A stretch of DNA of 40,974 nucleotides from Candidatus Omnitrophota bacterium (GCA_028718245.1 JAQUME010000004.1:1-40974), one strand, 5' to 3'. Positions 34,059-40,974 are shown, counted from the stretch's first letter. Notes: generated by a model not told the origin, from the letters alone. A program made the numbers and translations.

Positions 34059-34121
34059 GGGGATTTCTTCCGGGGTATTGTCGCGGCGGCTTTCGGAGCC
34101 CTGATCATATATTCGGCGTAG
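34059..34121 (+). pseudogene. Remnant of a second copy of the small membrane protein
   Basis: In-frame codons for GDFFRGIVAAAFGALIIYSA end at TAG 34119-34121 and match the end of the 27350-27715 protein (GFIRFWGVAAAAFGALIIYSA). No start or earlier part can be read upstream. This gap of 331 bases (33941-34271) therefore holds a gene scrap and the leader repeat; I see nothing else in its first 115 bases. Confidence 0.75.
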
Positions 34122-34235
34122 GAGCAGCCATGGTCCCGGCGCCATCTCACCAAGTAGAATAAAGTCAGAAAAAAAGAGAATTTGCCGGTTTACCTGTCTG
34201 GCGCAATCGGTTATATTAATGAACAACGGGAAATT
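34104..34235 (+). repeat. Leader repeat, copy 2 (before rubrerythrin), with inverted repeat
   Basis: Counterpart of 27698-27831. The inverted repeat is kept with one change: AATTTGCCG (34179-34187) and CGGGAAATT (34227-34235). The non-coding blocks TAGAATAAAGTCAGAAAAA and GAGAATTTGCCGGTTTA are intact although the coding part upstream has decayed, which suggests selection on the leader. TTATAT at 34211 is a possible -10 box. Confidence 0.75.
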
Positions 34236-34271
34236 TGTTAATATAGTTTTAATATAAAGGAGGTAACCGGG

Positions 34272-34850
34272 ATGAGTAAGTCGATTAAAGGGACGAGAAC
34301 GGAGAATAATCTTTTAGCGGCATTTGCCGGAGAATCGCAGGCAAGGAACAGGTACACCTATTTTTCCTCAGCCGCCAAGAAAGAGGGCTATATCCAGATT
34401 GCCGATATCTTTGCCGAGACAGCGGAAAATGAAAAGGAGCACGCCAAGGTATTCTTCAAGCACCTTGAAGGCGGGGATACGGAGATAACCGCCACTTACC
34501 CGGCGGGGATGATCAAGGACACGAAGTGCAACCTTGAGCAAGCCGCGGCGGGTGAGAACCTGGAGTGGACGACCCTGTATTCGGATTTTTCCAGGATCGC
34601 TAAGGACGAGGGATTCCCGGAGATATCCCGCTCTTTTGAGCAGATAGCCAAGGTTGAGCAATTTCATGAGTCAAGATACAGGAAGCTGATCAACAATATA
34701 GTAAATAATGAGGTATTTAAGAAAAAGTCGGCGGTAAAATGGCACTGCATTAACTGCGGTTATATATTTGAGGGGGTAGAGCCGCCTAAAGAGTGCCCGG
34801 CATGCAAGCACCCGCAAAGTTTCTATGAGGTTCTTTGCGAGAACTATTAA
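34272..34850 (+). CDS. rbr: Rubrerythrin
   Basis: A 192-residue cytoplasmic peroxide reductase of usual length, with AAGGAGG upstream. The di-iron ligands are all present: E21, E54, H57, E95, E98, E129 and H132. The C-terminal rubredoxin domain has C159-x2-C162 and C175-x2-C178. It reduces H2O2 to water with electrons from a rubredoxin-type donor. It works with the superoxide reductase at 35474, which makes the peroxide. Its leader is a repeat of the hemerythrin leader. Confidence 0.96.
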   Translation: MSKSIKGTRTENNLLAAFAGESQARNRYTYFSSAAKKEGYIQIADIFAETAENEKEHAKVFFKHLEGGDTEITATYPAGMIKDTKCNLEQAAAGENLEWTTLYSDFSRIAKDEGFPEISRSFEQIAKVEQFHESRYRKLINNIVNNEVFKKKSAVKWHCINCGYIFEGVEPPKECPACKHPQSFYEVLCENY

Positions 34851-34867
34851 AGATAAAGGAGTCGCCG

Positions 34868-35434
34868 ATGAAAGCGTTGGGTATTCTTGCCGGTCCCCGC
34901 AAGGGGCAAGTTACGGACCATCTTCTTGATGAGGTTTTAAGAGGATTGAAAGATAAAGGCGCCGAAGTTAAAAAGGTTTATCTTTACGATCTCAAGATCG
35001 AGCCCTGCCTTGCCTGTAATGCCTGCAAGGATACGCAGGAATGCGTTATAAATGATGATTTCAAAGCAGTGGCGCAGGAGTTGGTCAACGCCGACGCGGT
35101 AGTTTTTGCTTCTCCGGTTTACGTAGGCAATGTCACCTCCGTGGCCAAGGCATTTTTCGACCGGGGTGTGTCTTTGTTTAAAATGACGAACTTCGGCCCG
35201 AAATGGCTGCATAATAAACCTAAGAAAGTAGTGCTGGTCACCGCCTGTTTTGCACCGTTTCCCTTCTCACATATCCTGGGTATTGTGCCGGGGTGCGTCA
35301 ATGCCATGAAAAATTTCTTCGGGATGATGAAGGCAAAGATCAGGGTCATTACTGCTACCGGGGGCTGGGATTTTGACGCCAAAAAGTGTAAAGGCGCCTT
35401 AGCTAAGGCCTATAGAGAGGGTTTAAATATTTAA
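34868..35434 (+). CDS. Flavodoxin-like NAD(P)H:FMN reductase / iron-sulfur flavoprotein
   Basis: About 188 residues from ATG 34868, with AAAGGAG seven bases before it; the frame extends back into rubrerythrin. The FMN fold is shown by MKALGILAGPRKGQVTDHLL and by FASPVYVGNVTSVAKAFFDRG. A cysteine cluster (CLACNACKDTQEC) resembles that of iron-sulfur flavoproteins, though an active cluster is not certain. It lies between rubrerythrin and superoxide reductase and may supply electrons to either. Confidence 0.82.
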   Translation: MKALGILAGPRKGQVTDHLLDEVLRGLKDKGAEVKKVYLYDLKIEPCLACNACKDTQECVINDDFKAVAQELVNADAVVFASPVYVGNVTSVAKAFFDRGVSLFKMTNFGPKWLHNKPKKVVLVTACFAPFPFSHILGIVPGCVNAMKNFFGMMKAKIRVITATGGWDFDAKKCKGALAKAYREGLNI

Positions 35435-35473
35435 TTCAGCAGAAGATGTTCAAAAAATAGAAAGGAGCGTAAA

Positions 35474-35869
35474 ATGGCAGATATCAAAGATTTGTTCCAA
35501 AGCGCGGATTGGAAGACGGAGAAACATGTCCCGGTGATAGAATCGCCGGATGCCGTAAACAAGGGGGAGTTTTTCAGGATCACGGTAAGCGTGGGCAAGG
35601 AGATCGCCCATCCCAATAAAACCGAGCACCACATCCGCTGGATAACGGTGCTTTTTCATCCGGCAGGAGAGAAATTCCCCTATCAGATCGCCAAGGCCGA
35701 ATTCGCCGCGCACGGAGAGTCGGTCAACGGCCCGGACACAAGCACGGTATATACGCACCCGGAAGCAGTGTTGAATTTCAAGACCGATAAACCCGGCATG
35801 ATCTACGCATCTAGCTATTGTAACATCCACGGGCTATGGCAGGGCTCCAAGGAGATAAAGATCAAATAG
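35474..35869 (+). CDS. Superoxide reductase, class II (neelaredoxin)
   Basis: A 131-residue enzyme that reduces superoxide to H2O2 without making O2. The iron site ligands are visible: E16 and H18 in EKHVPVIE, H46 in HPN, H52 (or H53) in EHHIRW, and C116 and H119 in SYCNIHG. There is no N-terminal desulforedoxin domain, so it is the one-iron type. A free-standing desulforedoxin is encoded 3.9 kb downstream. AAAGGAG precedes the start. Confidence 0.95.
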   Translation: MADIKDLFQSADWKTEKHVPVIESPDAVNKGEFFRITVSVGKEIAHPNKTEHHIRWITVLFHPAGEKFPYQIAKAEFAAHGESVNGPDTSTVYTHPEAVLNFKTDKPGMIYASSYCNIHGLWQGSKEIKIK

Positions 35870-35900
35870 CTGTATCCGGGATTAGTTTGCTTATGGAGGC

Positions 35901-36563
35901 GTGGATATCGTACGCATAATTTCCCACAGCAATGAGGCATTTAGAGACCGGCAGGAGGCAGGCCGGCTTCTTGCCGATGAGTTGAAATATTTGTCCGGAA
36001 AAGAAACCGTGGTGCTGGGCATTCCCCGCGGCGGGGTTATCGTGGCAGCGGAGGTTAGCCGCGTTTTGAACGCCAAGCTGGATATCGTGCTCTCCCGTAA
36101 ATTAGGGGCGCCTTATAACCCGGAGTTGGCGATAGGGGCTGTTACTGAAGACGGCAAGGTTTTTCTCAATGAAACCCTTGCGTCGCAGGCAGGCGCGGAT
36201 AAAGGTTATATAGAGTCGGAAAAGGCGCGGCAGCTGCTTGAGATCAAAGTCCGGATCAAGCGTTTCAGGAAGATTAAACAGAAAATCCCTTTAAAAGGAA
36301 AAACTGTTATTGTTACGGATGATGGGGCAGCAACCGGAGCCACGATGCAGGCAGCGCTTATAGCTTTGCGCCAGGAAAAACCGGCAAAGCTTATCGCAGC
36401 CCTGCCGGTCGCAGCCGGAGAGGCAGTTGAATTGTTAGCTGATTACGCGGATGAAGTGATAGCATTAAGGGTACCGGATTATCTGGGAGCCATCGGCGCC
36501 TTCTACCTCGACTTTAGCCAGAGCTCCGATGAAGAAGTATTGGGAATATTAAAAGATGGATAA
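35901..36563 (+). CDS. Phosphoribosyltransferase-family protein
   Basis: A 220-residue type I phosphoribosyltransferase fold. The PRPP-binding loop is VIVTDDGAATGATM, and the early IPRGGVIVAAEVSRVL and LSRKLGAPYNPELAIGAV blocks match a widespread group annotated as phosphoribosyltransferases of unknown substrate. The start is GTG 35901 with GGAGG very close, so it is somewhat uncertain. The end overlaps the next gene by 8 bp. The family is often fused to or near hydrolases and stress genes. Confidence 0.85.
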   Translation: MDIVRIISHSNEAFRDRQEAGRLLADELKYLSGKETVVLGIPRGGVIVAAEVSRVLNAKLDIVLSRKLGAPYNPELAIGAVTEDGKVFLNETLASQAGADKGYIESEKARQLLEIKVRIKRFRKIKQKIPLKGKTVIVTDDGAATGATMQAALIALRQEKPAKLIAALPVAAGEAVELLADYADEVIALRVPDYLGAIGAFYLDFSQSSDEEVLGILKDG

Positions 36564-36951
36564 GAAGAAATTAGCCCTGGTTCACATAGTCAAGAAGGAG
36601 CTTGGTTTAAGCGATCCCGAGTACAGGGCTATATTGCAGAAGGCTTGCGGGGTAGAGAGCGCCAAAGAGCTGGATAACGAAAAATTCAAGGTATTGATGA
36701 ATTATTTCGTGCGCAGTTCGCATTACCGGCTCAACGCCCAGGGCCTGACCATAAAGCAGAAATTGTTCATTAAATATCTGGCGCAACAATTGCATTGGGA
36801 ACAGGACCATCTGGATAATTTCATCCATAAATATTACGGTAAAACCGGTATTGATACCTTGAGCAGGAAGGAAGCAATTAAGGTGATCGAATCATTGAAG
36901 TACATCAGGCAGCATGAGTCAGGCGCTGTCAAACCGGCAGAGGCAAATTGA
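36556..36951 (+). CDS. GemA/DUF1018-like small protein
   Basis: A 131-residue protein resembling the DUF1018 family, whose known member is the phage Mu gp16/GemA regulator. Matches are the opening LVHIVKKELGLSDPEYRAILQ, then LTIKQKLFIKYL, and the closing LSRKEAIKVIESLKYIRQ. No other phage gene is near. It overlaps the phosphoribosyltransferase gene and the following outer-membrane gene (stop TGA within TTGA), so it is part of a coupled operon. It could be a domesticated phage regulator. Confidence 0.68.
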   Translation: MDKKKLALVHIVKKELGLSDPEYRAILQKACGVESAKELDNEKFKVLMNYFVRSSHYRLNAQGLTIKQKLFIKYLAQQLHWEQDHLDNFIHKYYGKTGIDTLSRKEAIKVIESLKYIRQHESGAVKPAEAN

Positions 36952-38198
36952 AAAGAATAGTCATTTCGCTTATATTTATTTTACTGCCTTTAGCGGCAAG
37001 GGCCGATAGCGGGCATATGCATATGGCTGAGCAAATGACAATGCAGGCATTTTACGGCGGCTATCCTGAAACCCGCGAGGCAAGCGGCACAAGCTGGCAG
37101 CCGGAATCTTCGCCTATGGAAGGGGTGCATTTCACTGCCGCAGGCTGGGATCTTATGGCCCACGGCTATGTATTCGGCATATATGACCACCAGGGCGGTA
37201 AAAGAGGAAAGGATAAAAGTTTCAGCACCAGCATGTTCATGTTGATGGGTGACCGTAAGGCCGGTCCAGGGATACTTGGTTTCCGCAGTATGCTCTCCCT
37301 TGACCCGCTGATGGGCAAACGCGGTTATCCTTTATTGTTCCAGACAGGGGAGACCTATGACGGAATTCATCCTTTGATAGACCGCCAGCATCCGCATGAT
37401 TTTTTCATGGAGGAAGCAGTGACTTACAGCCTTCCGCTTTCAGAAAAGAGCTCTCTGTTCGGTTATTTTGGCCTGCCGGGTGAGCCGGCATTGGGGCCGC
37501 CGGCTTTTATGCACCGGTTTTCGGCGATGGATAACCCCGAAGCGCCCTTAAGCCATCATTGGCTGGATTCAACGCATATCACATTCGGGGTGGCCACATT
37601 AGGATATATATTCGGCAACTTTAAGATCGACGCCTCCGTATTCCGGGGCAGGGAACCGAATGAAAACCGCTGGGAGATGGAATCGCCGAAATTCGATTCC
37701 TATTCGGCGCGGCTTACCTTCAATCCCACTGAAAATTTATCTTTCCAGGGAAGTTACGGCTACCTGGATTCACCGGAGCAGCTGGAGCCCTCCGTTGATA
37801 TTGCCAGGATCACTGCCTCGGCGATATATAACCGGGATTTTAAGAATGGGGTGTGGCAGACGACATTTGCCTGGGGCCGCAATGATAAAAAGCCCGGGCT
37901 TGATACCAATGCCTTCCTGCTTGAATCAGCCCTTAACTTCTCTAAGACGCATACCTGGTTTAGCCGCTTTGAATATGTGCAGAAGGATGAGCTTTTTGTA
38001 GAAGGGGACCCGATGGCCGGCAAGAGTTATGACGTTAAAAAGTTTACCCTGGGTTATGTTTATGATTTTCCCGAATGGAATAATCTGCAATTGGGCCTGG
38101 GAAGCTCATACAGCATACATTTTATATCTAAGACGCTTGAAGAAGTTTACTCGCGTCTGCCGCAATCGTATTTGGTATTCGTGCGCGTTAAATTGTGA
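36948..38198 (+). CDS. Outer-membrane β-barrel protein of a metal-resistance-associated family
   Basis: A 416-residue exported protein starting at TTG 36948, overlapping the preceding stop. The signal peptide ends ARADS, followed by a His/Met-rich mature start (GHMHMAEQMTM). Conserved blocks include GTSWQPESSPMEGVHF, SLDPLMGKRGYPLLFQTGE, DRQHPHDFFMEE and MHRFSAMD. Alternating β-strands continue to a final VKL. This family of unknown function is, from memory, often found near copper or other metal-resistance genes. A porin-like barrel with metal-binding ends is likely. Confidence 0.72.
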   Translation: MKRIVISLIFILLPLAARADSGHMHMAEQMTMQAFYGGYPETREASGTSWQPESSPMEGVHFTAAGWDLMAHGYVFGIYDHQGGKRGKDKSFSTSMFMLMGDRKAGPGILGFRSMLSLDPLMGKRGYPLLFQTGETYDGIHPLIDRQHPHDFFMEEAVTYSLPLSEKSSLFGYFGLPGEPALGPPAFMHRFSAMDNPEAPLSHHWLDSTHITFGVATLGYIFGNFKIDASVFRGREPNENRWEMESPKFDSYSARLTFNPTENLSFQGSYGYLDSPEQLEPSVDIARITASAIYNRDFKNGVWQTTFAWGRNDKKPGLDTNAFLLESALNFSKTHTWFSRFEYVQKDELFVEGDPMAGKSYDVKKFTLGYVYDFPEWNNLQLGLGSSYSIHFISKTLEEVYSRLPQSYLVFVRVKL

Positions 38199-38220
38199 GA
38201 AGCTTCGCGGAGAAGAATAA

Positions 38221-39486
38221 ATGAAAGGTGCCGTCAAAGTAGAAAATAGGGTCAATTTCATCAAAAAGGTTTCATCATTCACTATTTTAGGGGATCCCGG
38301 ATGCGACGGAATGGGAGTGGAGATAATGACCACCTTTGCCAAGGCAATGAACTGCACGGATACTGGCTTCAAGATCATCCTGGGCGATCTTGTCCCCTTC
38401 GGCCTGGAGGAATTCTATAAACACATTCACGGCATCATTAACAATATCTCCGGGAATCCCGTCTATACATTATGCGGCAACCATGATACCGACTACTACG
38501 TAAAATATTTTGGGCTAAAAGATTATATCCTGGTAAACGAGGATCTATTGATCGTTGTCCTGGATAACTCTAAACGGATATTCGAGGCAGATACCCTTAA
38601 ATTCCTTGAGGAGTCCCTTAAAGGCTACATTCGCCGCAATACCTTGATATTATTCCATATACCCGTGCCTAACAGCTTTTCTCCCAACAGCATGAAGATG
38701 GAAGAGTGGCAGAAGCTTAAATCCGTTATGGAACCGTATAAGGAAAATATCAGATATATTTTGTCGGGGCACGTCCACTCTTATTTTGAGGAGAATGTTG
38801 ACGGCTATAAAGTTATCGTATCCGCCGGCGGCGGGGCAAGATTAGATTTTTTCGGCCGGCTTCCGGATAAGAAGAGTTCGTTTCATCACGTATTAAGGTT
38901 TTATTTTGACAAGGATTCCCGGATCAAGTATGAATATGTGTCCCTGGCCGATAAATCTTATGACCGCGAGATAAAGAACAAGAAGATCCATCAATATCTT
39001 AGCGAAGCTTTTGAGAGCGAATCAATGGCGCATATCCGTTATCAATTTTACGCCGATGATGCCCATGAAAAGGGATTTATCGGTATAGAGAAACTTTTCC
39101 GGGCCTTATCAAAGTCAGCCTTCTATCACGCTAAGAATTATTTCAGCGTTTTAAACAAGCTGCAGGGTATCGGGTATAATCTTGAAGAGAGCCGGGAGGC
39201 CGAGAAGCTGGATACAGAGCGGCTGCGTTCCAGGTATTTGCCTTATTCCGTCAAGGCCCGCTTGCCTCTTAACCAGTATGCTTTTGGTGAGGCCTATGGG
39301 GCCAGGAATAATTATTTGGGACTCTTGCCGGAAGCGATCCATGCCTATGAGTCCGGAGAGGATATCGGGATCGCCTCTTATTATGTATGTACCTCCTGCG
39401 GCAATACCGGGCGCTTGGAACAGGGGCAGGAACTGGAGCATTGCCCTATATGCGGTGCGCCTTTGGATAAAATAATTAAAATGTAG
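38221..39486 (+). CDS. Metallophosphoesterase fused to a degenerate rubrerythrin-like domain
   Basis: A 421-residue fusion I have not seen described. Residues 1-245 are a calcineurin-like metallophosphoesterase with GDPG (D25), GDLVPFG, GNHD, LFHIP and GHVHSY; the usual D-x-H of motif 1 is D25-P-G, so one metal ligand is missing. From 258 the sequence matches the first helix pair of rubrerythrin (FESESMAHIRYQFYADDA), with E267 and H303 kept but A300 in place of the bridging glutamate. The C-terminus is a rubredoxin-like ribbon (C390/C393/C408/C411). A complete di-iron site is therefore doubtful. The domain may act in docking or in iron or redox sensing that controls the phosphoesterase. Confidence 0.85.
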   Translation: MKGAVKVENRVNFIKKVSSFTILGDPGCDGMGVEIMTTFAKAMNCTDTGFKIILGDLVPFGLEEFYKHIHGIINNISGNPVYTLCGNHDTDYYVKYFGLKDYILVNEDLLIVVLDNSKRIFEADTLKFLEESLKGYIRRNTLILFHIPVPNSFSPNSMKMEEWQKLKSVMEPYKENIRYILSGHVHSYFEENVDGYKVIVSAGGGARLDFFGRLPDKKSSFHHVLRFYFDKDSRIKYEYVSLADKSYDREIKNKKIHQYLSEAFESESMAHIRYQFYADDAHEKGFIGIEKLFRALSKSAFYHAKNYFSVLNKLQGIGYNLEESREAEKLDTERLRSRYLPYSVKARLPLNQYAFGEAYGARNNYLGLLPEAIHAYESGEDIGIASYYVCTSCGNTGRLEQGQELEHCPICGAPLDKIIKM

Positions 39487-39495
39487 CACAATAAC

Positions 39496-39517
39496 GTCCC
39501 GAATTCACATTTGGGAC
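39496..39517 (+). promoter_or_regulatory. Short hairpin in the leader of the Cys-rich peptide gene
   Basis: GTCCC (39496-39500) pairs with GGGAC (39513-39517), extended by G-T, A-T and A-T pairs. It lies seven bases upstream of AAAGGAGG, with no T-run, so it is more likely a translation or processing element than a terminator. Confidence 0.4.
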
Positions 39518-39535
39518 TAGAAAAGGAGGTGGCCT

Positions 39536-39646
39536 ATGTGTCAAAGTTGCGGGTGTACACCGTGTGAGAAATGCGGCAAACCCATTGAAAATGGGGTTTG
39601 CAGCGGATGCAAAAAGAAATCAAGCGAGTGTGTTTGTAAAAAGTAG
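39536..39646 (+). CDS. 36-residue cysteine-rich peptide
   Basis: ATG 39536 follows AAAGGAGGTGGCCT. The peptide has nine cysteines in 36 residues (C2, C5, C7, C10, C13, C22, C25, C32, C34), several as CxxC or CxC, and a basic ending. This is the pattern of a metallothionein-like or small zinc/iron-binding peptide. Placed between the phosphoesterase-rubrerythrin fusion and a desulforedoxin gene, it could store or buffer metal. The strong ribosome site supports it. Confidence 0.65.
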   Translation: MCQSCGCTPCEKCGKPIENGVCSGCKKKSSECVCKK

Positions 39647-39671
39647 CCCTTGATTTCTTAAACAGTTAAAA

Positions 39672-39719
39672 CCCGGCAGGAACCAAAGAGCCTTAACCGG
39701 CTTTTGGTCCCTGACCGGG
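39672..39719 (+). ncRNA. Long structured hairpin between two metal-protein genes
   Basis: A nested stem of about 48 bases: CCCGG (39672) with CCGGG (39715), AGG with CCT, ACCAAA with TTTGGT, and GCC with GGC around a TTAACC loop. It is followed by an A-rich stretch, not T, so simple termination is unlikely. It may be a processing site, a stability element or a cis-regulatory RNA of the desulforedoxin gene. Confidence 0.5.
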
Positions 39720-39739
39720 AATTAAAAGAAAGGATCAAA

Positions 39740-39865
39740 ATGGCGGTCAAATGCTTGGGAGAGAAATATCGTTGTTCAGTCTGCGGTAATGAGGTCACAG
39801 TGACCAAGGTAGGCGGCGGGGAGCTGGTCTGCTGCAATAAACCGATGGAAAAAATAGAGGGATAA
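39740..39865 (+). CDS. Desulforedoxin (free-standing 41-residue protein)
   Basis: A 41-residue rubredoxin-like protein with the exact desulforedoxin cysteine spacing: C12-x2-C15 and C31-C32, in RCSVCGNEV and GGGELVCCNKPM. It binds one Fe in a Cys4 site and probably dimerises. In two-iron superoxide reductases this domain is fused to the catalytic domain. Here the catalytic protein (35474-35869) is separate, so this small protein may be its electron donor. An AAGGA site lies upstream. Confidence 0.9.
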   Translation: MAVKCLGEKYRCSVCGNEVTVTKVGGGELVCCNKPMEKIEG

Positions 39866-39890
39866 CAAGAAAGGGACCGAGGTGGATAAG

Positions 39891-40544
39891 ATGAAGAAGA
39901 TAATTTTGGCGGGAATCTTAATTTTATTTTGCGCACTGGCCGCGGCTAATCTTTCATACGCAGAAGAGATGATGGGCAAGATGGAAGGTCCAATGATGTG
40001 CGGCTCGGCGGAACTCGATCTTAGGTTAGCCATGAGAAAGCTCTGGGAGGACCATATTACATATACCAGGAATTATATCATCAGCGCCTTGGCGGATCTT
40101 GAAGATGCCGGGGCAGTGGCGCAAAGGCTGCTTAAGAATCAGGATGATATAGGCAATGCCATAAAGGCATATTATGGGGATGCGGCCGGGGATAAGTTAG
40201 CTGCGCTGCTCAAGGACCATATAATGATCGCAACCGAGGTAGTTAAAGCAGCCAAAATGGGCAATAACGAAGAGCTTAAGATAGCCCAGGCAAAATGGTC
40301 GGCCAATGCCGATGATATCGCTGCTTTTTTGAGCGGGGCTAATCCCAATTGGACAAAAAAAGACCTGACCGATATGTTGTATAAGCATCTTGAGCTTACC
40401 ACGGGAGAGGTTGTCTCCAGGCTTAAAAAAGATTGGACGGCGGATATTGCTTATTATGATAAAGGCCATACGCATATGTTGATGTTTGCCGATACCCTGA
40501 CCGAAGGTATCGTGAAGCAATTCCCGGAAAAGTTCAAGAAATAG
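39891..40544 (+). CDS. Conserved exported helical protein of unknown function
   Basis: About 217 residues from ATG 39891 (a GTG at 39882 is possible). The signal peptide ends NLSYAEE. The mature part is helical with conserved blocks LWEDHITYTRNYIISALADL, LLKNQDDIGNAIKAYYG, KWSANADDIAAFLSGANPNW and GHTHMLMFADTL. I recall this family as widespread in bacteria and archaea, annotated only as hypothetical. Conserved His, Trp and Asp residues suggest ligand or metal binding. It follows the desulforedoxin gene by 25 bp. Confidence 0.75.
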   Translation: MKKIILAGILILFCALAAANLSYAEEMMGKMEGPMMCGSAELDLRLAMRKLWEDHITYTRNYIISALADLEDAGAVAQRLLKNQDDIGNAIKAYYGDAAGDKLAALLKDHIMIATEVVKAAKMGNNEELKIAQAKWSANADDIAAFLSGANPNWTKKDLTDMLYKHLELTTGEVVSRLKKDWTADIAYYDKGHTHMLMFADTLTEGIVKQFPEKFKK

Positions 40545-40576
40545 CTATTGCTAAAGATTCGCGAAGGGAGAGGGTT

Positions 40577-40974
40577 ATGGATAAAATAAAGGTTTTAGCC
40601 ACTCTGACCATATTATTTTTGGCTGCGGCAATAAATGTTCATGCAGCCGGGACAAGCTCATCATCCTGGTCTAGTATGGATTCGCAGAAAAGCTCCGCGG
40701 TTTCCCTGTATGACCGGGGGGTTGAGGCCACTAACGGCGGAAATTTTAACGGGGCTTTATCCTATTTTCAGCAGGCCCTGGCCGAAGACAAGGATAATCC
40801 CGACATACTCAATATGATCGCCCACACGCAATTAAAGCTGGGCCAGATCGATGAGTCATTGGAAACTTATAAGAAAGCCCTTGAGCTGCGGCCGAGATTT
40901 CCGGAGGCCAGGGAGTATCTTGGAGAGGCATATATAAAGGCGGCGCTGCGTGAAATAAAAACCCTTAAAGGTTA
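40577..40974 (+). CDS. Exported TPR protein, cut by the window end
   Basis: An open frame starts at ATG 40577 after a GGGAGAGGG site and runs past the last base. The signal peptide (MDKIKVLATLTILFL to VHAAG) is followed by a serine-rich linker and then TPR units: YDRGVEATNGGNFNGALSYF, NMIAHTQLKLGQIDESLETY and YLGEAYIKAAL. It is a likely periplasmic scaffold for protein contacts. The C-terminus is not in the window. Confidence 0.82.
   Translation, partial: MDKIKVLATLTILFLAAAINVHAAGTSSSSWSSMDSQKSSAVSLYDRGVEATNGGNFNGALSYFQQALAEDKDNPDILNMIAHTQLKLGQIDESLETYKKALELRPRFPEAREYLGEAYIKAALREIKTLKG

Noticed and set aside
40635-40817. 60-codon frame with Met start
   Set aside because: It is out of frame with the TPR gene starting at 40577, which has a signal peptide, ribosome site and repeat units.
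1-40974. tRNA or rRNA genes
   Set aside because: No cloverleaf-like segment with conserved T-loop and no rRNA-like stretch was noticed on either strand; a covariance search would be needed to be sure.

Overview
All genes recognised in this 41 kb window lie on the + strand. The content suggests a Gram-negative, mainly anaerobic but oxygen-tolerant bacterium: an OprB-type porin and a second outer-membrane protein, lipoproteins, a PilT motor, and a large non-catalase oxygen-defence set (Ni superoxide dismutase, hemerythrin, rubrerythrin, superoxide reductase, desulforedoxin). The gene mix would fit an uncultured lineage such as Omnitrophota. That is an impression from gene style and was not tested against any database.

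Region 1 (1-10.5 kb) is visibly AT-rich and looks like a horizontally acquired defence island. It opens with a four-gene restriction-modification module: an SPPY methyltransferase, an HNH endonuclease, a DPPY methyltransferase with a zinc ribbon, and a PD-(D/E)xK/DUF5655 nuclease. Smaller modules follow: a class III nucleotidyl-cyclase-like protein next to a PIN nuclease with a long hydrophobic tail; a restriction-nuclease-like protein next to a ComEC-type metallo-beta-lactamase protein; and a lone HEPN-like protein. Four full copies and one truncated copy of a directly oriented repeat of about 58 bp lie between these modules, as in a cassette array. The repeat does not have canonical integron attC boxes.

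Region 2 (10.5-19.4 kb) switches abruptly to GC-richer sequence. It carries envelope genes (DUF4410-like protein, DUF3313 lipoprotein, exported serine hydrolase, OprB porin), then glutaminase, a glutamate/GABA-type antiporter and glutamate decarboxylase, which together form an acid-resistance and GABA module. A small exported protein ends the region. A chimeric scrap of the DUF4410/DUF3313 pair is embedded just after the decarboxylase.

Region 3 (19.4-26.8 kb) holds an RhlA-like hydrolase, a GNAT acetyltransferase, DUF2062 and PilT. Then come a CHASE4-like sensor kinase with four stand-alone receivers, a 40-residue small ORF and a SAM methyltransferase.

Region 4 (26.8-41 kb) is an oxygen and stress region: exported NiSOD, small membrane protein, exported hemerythrin, a P3A-type H+-ATPase followed by an AtpZ-like protein, a polytopic membrane protein, a YHS domain fused to a thioredoxin-reductase-like flavoprotein lacking its CxxC, rubrerythrin, flavoprotein, superoxide reductase, phosphoribosyltransferase, GemA-like protein, outer-membrane protein, a metallophosphoesterase-rubrerythrin fusion, a 36-residue Cys-rich peptide, a free-standing 41-residue desulforedoxin, a conserved exported helical protein and a TPR protein cut by the window end. 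The hemerythrin and rubrerythrin genes share a duplicated upstream leader with the same inverted repeat, which may link their regulation.
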